In this document: one piece after another, positions 57,992 through 64,000 of the stretch | Layout: each line of letters begins with the position of its first letter | How positions within the stretch are numbered: the stretch's first letter is position 1 | NCBI GenBank assembly: GCA_963691655.1 | Contig: OY829326.1 | Location: forward strand, 117,835,388-117,899,387 | Direction of reading: 5' to 3' | Length of the DNA: 64,000 nt | Source of the DNA: Toxonevra muliebris | Lineage: Eukaryota > Arthropoda > Insecta > Diptera > Pallopteridae | Program-made: the position numbers and the translations under genes | The notes under the pieces: generated by a model | Databases searched by the model: none | Seen by the model: only the letters and a program-made list of their open reading frames with translations | What the model was told of the DNA's origin: nothing

Positions 57992-58976
57992 AAACAAGAG
58001 CAGCGTCGTATCTAACCATACTGGGTGTATGTAAAACGAAAAAGGGGGAGTTTTCGTTATAATTAAGTACTGTAAAAATACATAAATAGAAATTGTTAAA
58101 TTTTAAGTTAGACAAATCACTACTAACTATATTTATTGTGCATTCCTCATTAACGCCTAACATATAACAAGAGAACCGTGCTTTGTGTTTATAAATGTAT
58201 ATTGAATTGTGCATAGCGTTCCAAAATGTATTAGGTATCATATTGTATTTTCTCTTTTGTTTGTGATTTCAACAAAAAGTGTAAATTAATTTATTGAAGT
58301 ATTCCTATTGTGTACATTATTAACCAAAGCGTATGTAGATTGATGTTACTTAAACTTTAAATAAATTACAAAAAATAAAAACAAGATCACAATTTTTATT
58401 ATTTTTTTTAAGGAACAAAAAAAGAAAATTCAGTTGAACATCAAATTGATAAATGACTCAAAGTAGGGATATATACAAGACATATAATACATCCATGTTC
58501 ATCTATTGCATTAATAAAAACTAAACAAAATAATAATAATTTACAATTTTAAAACCTATTCTGGTTCCATGTGTTTATTAAAGGTTGTTTCAAATAAATC
58601 GATACATTTTACACCAAATAAAGCAAAAAAACGCTGGCTTCTAAAATAGAAGATACGAGCCCGTTATACTAGTCGTCCCTTTCCCCATTTAAAAGATTAG
58701 TCGCTAGAAATAAGTTCTTAAACTCCAGTGCGATTACATCACAAAATTTCACCCTCATGCGCTTCAGATCACAAACTAAATTTAAAAATATGTAGGTGTA
58801 TGACATTATTTTAATATTAATTCCACAAAAAGAGCTTTTGTATTACAAATGACCGAATAAATAAATAATAAGTCAAAAAAATTCACAGATGTAAATCTTT
58901 CTCATACATATCATGCACACTTTAAAATAAAATAAAGTAATGTTTATAATAATTAATTAAAACTGTTGCCTGCTCA
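57992..58976. other. 3' UTRs of VhaM9.7 (+) and Mt2 (-), convergent
   Basis: The VhaM9.7 transcript probably ends shortly after AATAAA at 58360. The rest is AT-rich, with several TTTATT motifs suited to polyadenylation of Mt2 from the other strand. No other gene. Confidence 0.5.
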
Positions 58977-60131
58977 TCACAAGCACATTAATTTTATTAA
59001 TTCACCAACTACGCATACATTTATACTATTGCCTAATAAACGATACTTTTGGCGACTAGTTGTTTCAGCAGGAAAATCAAACGATTCAGGAAAGCTCATT
59101 AATCGCGCCACTTCACGTGGCGTAAAATAGCGTAGTTGCAACGTTTTCAATAATTCCAATCGTTTATCGTCTTCGTTTTTCTCCTTTTCAAGCAATTTAA
59201 CTAGAGCAAAAATTCTATCCATTTCAGCTGAACTCAAAGGAGTATAAATCGAACCGGTACCTTCACTGTAATGTGTGTAAGCTTTTGTAAAACACATTGT
59301 GTTGCATGCATCCGCTGTAACGATATCCATTAACCACACGCGTTTGGTCAGAACTTTTTCAGGCAAATATGCTTCATCAGGAACTGAAGTATCTGGTTCC
59401 AGTAAATGTTTTATTGTTGTTGTTTTGCTTTCGCTGTGGGAAATGTGTGGCTGTGGCATCGTTTCCCAAATGCATTTATTCGGAAATGAAAAATCGTTAT
59501 TCTTTCGTGCTATACAGTAGTAGCGATGTCGTGTGTTGGGCACTCCAAATTGAGTTGGACTAAGTATAAATTCACGAAAGTAGAATCCAGCTTTTTGTAA
59601 TGCTTCAATGTAACATTGATGTGCTTGTGAATTTTCAAAGCCTTTTACATTTTCCATTAGCACATATTGAATGTTTGGACACTCGGGCAATAATGTACAA
59701 ATATGTTGTAGACCATCTGAGCGGTGATCGTTGATGTCACTATAATAAATAAATAAAACATATGAATTGGTAGCCATGATGATTGTATAGAATTTAAAAT
59801 GTGGTTGGATACCGCTTGTTGCCGACACGTGTATGTGGTTGACATGGTGGGGACATTAGAACCATGTTAACATTGAGTTTCTCTACTTTTTGCTTAGTCA
59901 GGCTTTGTATATTGCTATTTCGTGCAGGAGCGGATGAGTGATTGAATGTATAAACTGCATTCGCTACTGTGTTTATGTCCATCGCTGCAATTACTTTTCC
60001 GGGCAGCTTGGAATCTGTAGAGATTTGCATTGAATATCAATTGTAACTAAAATAATTTATCATTTACATTCGAAGGCATAATGCATTCCACCAATTCCGC
60101 TGAACAATTCTAATATACGGAAGTTTTCCAT
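58977..60131 (-). CDS. Mt2: tRNA (cytosine-5) methyltransferase Dnmt2, complete
   Basis: Exons 60131-60068 (donor GTAAAT), 60014-59813 (donor GTATCC) and 59739-58977 join in frame to 342 residues. Motifs of the C5-methyltransferase fold are in order: motif I LELFSGIGGMHYAF (AdoMet binding, residues 6-20), MDINTVANAVY, motif IV MSPPCQPHTR with the catalytic Cys, motif VI MENVKGFE, motif VIII RHRYYCIAR, then the Dnmt2-specific MCFTKAYTHYSEGTGS (CFT), and motifs IX-X RYFTPREVARLMSFPESF and RYRLLGNSINVCVVGEL. All catalytic residues are present. The enzyme methylates C38 of tRNA-Asp and related tRNAs. Length is close to the fly protein. The start ATG is chosen because MENFRILELF aligns with family N-termini. 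Confidence 0.97.
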
Positions 60132-62117
60132 TTGAACAAGAAGTTCCAAAAATATTAATACAAAATTTAGCAATGTTTTGTTTACTTTATTCTTTATTTT
60201 TTTTTTAAGCAAAGCAGAACGGTTGCATTTTATGTATGAAATAAAAGAATTAGCATAACTGCTAATGTATGGTTTATTTTGAACAAACAAAAGTATCATA
60301 TTCAGATTTTTCAGAACTCATGTGTATTCTCCAAAACTTAAAATCATATTCCCTATAAAATTGTTTCCACTATAGCCAAGAGTATCTGCAGGAGTTAATG
60401 TTGCAAGAAAAGTTTTCGTCTTCCAGCAACTTATGGACCTACTTTCAAGTTTGTAAAACTGAAAAATATCAAGTATAGCGACATAATCTCTAAAAACAGT
60501 AAAACTGGACCAATGTCCTCTATTATTCCACAAAAGATTCACCACAGCAAAAACGTATTCTCTTATATCTCATACATTCATTTTGTGCATTGTAATTGTG
60601 TTATGTGACTGTACCCCTATTCCCTATTCTGGCTTTATTGAACAACTTTCTTTGCGTGCCATTCAACCAACCAGCAGGTTTCGTGCTTTTTAGTTCCTTT
60701 TCTGAAGACGAGTAATGGGAAACTGAAACAATGCATAGTGTGACAAAAATATACCTAGTGGTTATGGTATCGTAGTGCTAAGTGTGCTGGACTATGCAGG
60801 TTATTCGGGATCGATGTTCGGCGGGATTAAAAATCAAAAACATTAAAAAAAAAGTATTCTACAAGGCACCATCTCTTGGATACCAAGGCAAACTTCCAAG
60901 AGTAAATATTGCCTAAAAGAAGTTTTTTTGCTTCGCCGTTTGGGTTCAGTACAAATGTATAGTACACGTCAAGCAATTATGAACTAATGCACATGAGCAT
61001 GGCAAAACAAAACCTGCGTTTCCTACACGTCTCATAGAAATACACATTTTCGTAATTCCCCTTTCCTTTTTTTGTTGAAGTAAAATACGAACAATAACCA
61101 ATTTGTACAAAACATAAAAAAAAAACAGAAAAAAAGCTTTCAGTTTATGTAATGCATTCAAATTTTTAGGTTCTAATTTCTGGATAATTCGAGTTTTTGA
61201 GAGTTTTAATTTGTGATCTTCTACTGTATTTGAATTTATATCAAGAAAATCTGCAGACTCCTATTAAGGAAAATTATAGAAATAAGGTGAAAAATCATGC
61301 GTATTCCAATTGGTCCTACGTAAGTAGTTATGTACATTTTTTGAGATTTAGTCGTCTTTTCCAAAAGTGATGAAAAAGTACTTCCAAGGCGTTAACGTAT
61401 GACTATCGGTGTGTTTCTTGTATGAGCCGTATATTAAACCCTTGAATATTAAATCTCCCACAATTCTCCCATATATATGCACTAGCATTCTAAACAAACA
61501 GATAATCTGCTTTAAGACGAGCCTTTTCTTGAAACTGTCTAAATGTACAGGAAAGAGGGGGTGAGACGTAAGGGGTATTCACTACTTTTGTCTTTACATG
61601 TGACAGTTTCCATAATCAAGTTGCCTCGTCTAAAACCAATTAATATCTCGATAATGTTTGGAGCAACCCTGTTCTATAATAAATCTCGCTATTCACCGCA
61701 AGGCGCTTCGAATGGAATAAGAAAGTAAAACGAAAATAAAAAACAACACAACGCAAACTTTTGTAAAATGTCAAACAAAAGAGAACAAGTAGAGAAGAGA
61801 GAAAAAGTAATATATTTGGTGTCGGGGAAAAAGTGAAAATTTATTTCTTAATTCTTGCGCCAAAATTATAAAATCTCAAATAAAATTATAAAAATTATCA
61901 AAGAACATTAGTAAAGTGTTTATTGTGAAATTAAAAAATAAAAAGTATACAAAAAATTGGTGTAAATAAAAAAGCATACATTTCTTGCCTGCGCATTTAG
62001 TTTTCATCGAGTTGGATTTGGGAAAATTGAATTTTTTGAGGAAATGCTTAAGAATTTTCCGCAAAAGTGGCGTTTGTAAGCGATAATTTGAGTTTTGAAC
62101 GTTATTTTCTTCAGAAA
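60132..62117. other. Spacer between Mt2 and ARID4
   Basis: Non-coding. Includes a worn tRNA-like stretch at 60752-60835. The 5' UTR and promoter of ARID4 probably lie in 61700-62117 (CAAC/AAAC-rich from 61740). Confidence 0.4.
60752..60835 (+). repeat. Possible tRNA-derived SINE fragment
   Basis: TAGTGGTTATGGTATCGTAG and TAGTGCTAAGTGTGCTGGAC resemble a tRNA D-arm/A box and anticodon side. GGGATCGATGTTCGG is a degraded B box. An A-rich tail (AAAAATCAAAAAC, then nine A) follows. No intact cloverleaf. Weak call. Confidence 0.35.
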
Positions 62118-64000
62118 ATGCAAGTGAGTAAAGAGATAATTTTAACATTCCGAAAGTTCATTTCCTATGGGGAGTGAGGCGCCAAAACTAACATCATAGC
62201 GCTCAGCTCCTTACCCCTCCCCCCATTCTGAATTGCCAATAGTACTTGTAATCTTTTCATTATTTCAGCAAGTGGATCAGGATCCACCGTCGTTACCCGT
62301 TGGCACGGAGGTTAGCGCCAAATACAAGGGAGCCTTCTGCGAGGCCAAAGTTAGTAAAGTGGTACGCAATATTAAAGTGAAGGTCGCCTACAAACAGGGC
62401 CTCGGTTCCGGTATCGTTTCGGATGACCTTATTAAAGCAGCACCGGGACAATTGCGTGTAGGTGCTACACTTGAGGTACGCCATCCCGATCGTAAAGAAC
62501 TAATTGAAGCAACTGTAACGAAAATTCAAGACTGTTCGCAATATACGGTAGTGTTCGATGATGGTGACATAACGACGTTACGTCGTACCGCCTTGTGTCT
62601 AAAAAGTGGGCGGCATTTCAACGAAAGTGAGACGCTAGATCAGCTACCACTTACACACCCGGAACATTTTGGAAATCCAGTAGTTGGTCATCGACGTGGT
62701 CGCAGGCGTGGCCAATTGAATGATGATAGCTCAGAAGAGGAAGATGAAAGCGATGCAAAAGAAGTCGTCAATGAAAAAGAGGAGCATATTGGCATAGTGG
62801 TTTGTGTAGAAACCGAATCGAAAAAGAAGGATAAGGAAAAATGGTTTCCCGGGTTGGTTGTAGCTCCCACTGCTCAGGTAGTGTACATATTACAGAGTTT
62901 TGCAAATGCTTTACGTTATATCTTTATTGCTTTTTCTAGGCTACCGTACGTATACGCGTTAAAGATGAATATCTAGTGCGTTCCTTTAAAGACGGCCGGT
63001 ACTATACTGTACCCAAGAAAGAAGCAACCGAATTTACGTCCGATGCCGCGGCCAAACAAGATGGTCCAGCAGTACAAGCGGCACTTGAGTATCTCAGTAG
63101 TAAAGTGCTGCCCCCACACTGGGATCGTGATGCGTTATTTGGTTTAAGTAACTCATCCAGCGATGATGATGGGGAAATTGAATCGGATTCATCTGATGAT
63201 GAGCCTCGCGAAGAGAAAGATCACTTTGTCGCACAGCTATACAAATACATGGATGATCGTGGCACGCCACTCAATAAAGTGCCCTCGATACAAAGTCGTG
63301 ATGTCGATTTGTATCGTCTCTTTCGCACAGTGCAGAAACGTGGTGGCTATAATCGTGTAACCGCCCAAAACCAATGGAAATCGATTGCTATGCGACTCGG
63401 CTTTACGCCAGTTACCGTGAGCGTGTCTAATTTGGTAAAGCAAGCATTTAAGAAGTTTTTACAACCTTACGGCGAATTTCATCGTAAGCTGGGCTGCTCA
63501 ATGTTGATGACACCACGCAATTCGAATCGCAGTAAAGGACGTAGTTTGGTGCGTGCCAATTCGGTGGCTTCGCCAAAACCAGCAGACACCAGTAAAGAAC
63601 AGGCAACGACGTCAAAATCAGCAGCAGCTGCAGCTGCTGCTGCTGCTGTAATTGCTTCTTCTATTGCCACATCGTCGGCAACCATTGCTGCTCAAAGTAT
63701 TCCTTCGTCTTCAATAACAACAATAGCATCGGCTATTTCGGCTATCCAATCAGGTACAGAAGAATCGGAAAATACAAGTGAATCTAGCATCATGGATACT
63801 AGTAAAAATAAACGCAAAAGTTCTTTGGCTTCTGTCGGCGGTAGCGGTAGCAAAGTAAAAACACTTGTTGAAAAATATGAGGAAAAAGCGGCTGCTTCCA
63901 ATAAAGATGATGGCGATGTTCCACTCTCGAAAATTAAGGCAGCGGCTGCTGCTTCCTCCCGCAATGATGATAAAGATAAGGAAAAAGAGAAAGAAAAAGA
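62118..64000 (+). CDS. htk: ARID4/hat-trick chromatin protein, first exons (3' end off window)
   Basis: Coding starts with a six-base exon 62118-62123 (ATGCAA, donor GTGAGT), then 62269-62877 and 62940 onward past the edge, all in frame. The protein opens MQQVDQDPPSLPVGTEVSAK and has the ARID4 N-terminus: YKGAFCEAKVSKVVRNIKVK Tudor-like domain, VVFDDGDITTLRRTALCLK, HFNESETLDQLPLTHPEHFG (RBB1NT region). The ARID follows at about 63225-63480 (FVAQLYKYMDDRGTPLNK, LYRLFRTVQKRGGYNRV, NQWKSIAMRLGF). Acidic Ser/Asp stretches, a poly-Ala run (63618-63650) and a Lys/Glu-rich tail come next; the chromo domain would be beyond the window. ARID4 proteins bind Rb-family and HDAC/Sin3 complexes and read histone marks. 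The tiny first coding exon is inferred from phase, the ATG and family alignment. Confidence 0.93.

Noticed and set aside
60318..60545. 75-codon minus-strand frame upstream of Mt2
   Set aside because: No motif, and the Mt2 coding start is already well defined downstream.
1..64000. CRISPR arrays, operons, ribosome-binding sites, bacterial defence systems
   Set aside because: The window is nuclear DNA of an insect; no spaced direct repeats of CRISPR type were seen.

Overview
This is AT-rich animal DNA. It has short GT-AG introns, long introns and spacers full of transposon fossils, and five recognisable conserved genes whose proteins look closest to fly versions. The gene set (a myotubularin-related phosphatase, ERp44, V-ATPase subunit e, the fly-type DNA methyltransferase Dnmt2/Mt2, ARID4/hat-trick, and a Ly6/quiver-like protein), the fly-like splice signals and the Tc1, mariner, hAT, Helitron and TTAA-type elements point to a higher dipteran. 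A tephritid-like fruit fly is my inference; nothing here proves the species. There is one assembly gap (25500-25699, all N).

Layout. Positions 305-1759 (-) hold the 5' coding exons of an MTMR3/4-type lipid phosphatase whose catalytic part lies beyond the left edge. From about 1.8 to 36.4 kb I find no host protein-coding exon. The stretch is mostly mobile-element debris: a PIF/Harbinger fossil, three clear or probable hATs, a Tc1, LINE fragments, a mariner fragment, several MITEs, a 2.25-kb TIR element with a PHD-finger ORF, an element with ~190-bp terminal repeats, and a 2.1-kb Helitron carrying two tRNA-like modules. ERp44 (36447-50825, +) is complete in seven exons, and its two long introns carry a further set of elements.

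The right quarter is gene-dense: an unrecognised two-exon small gene (52819-53156, -), a Ly6/quiver-like GPI-anchored protein (55707-56339, -), V-ATPase subunit e (57734-57991, +), Mt2 (58977-60131, -), and the first exons of ARID4/hat-trick (62118 to the right edge, +).

How the genes relate. The host genes are independent housekeeping or regulatory genes, not an operon: ER thiol quality control (ERp44), vacuolar acidification (V-ATPase e), tRNA cytosine methylation (Mt2), chromatin reading (ARID4) and phosphoinositide turnover (MTMR). The notable material is structural: TE insertions whose target-site duplications can be read directly, an uninterrupted sister copy of one insertion site, a candidate in-frame microexon in ERp44, and the tRNA-like modules inside the Helitron.
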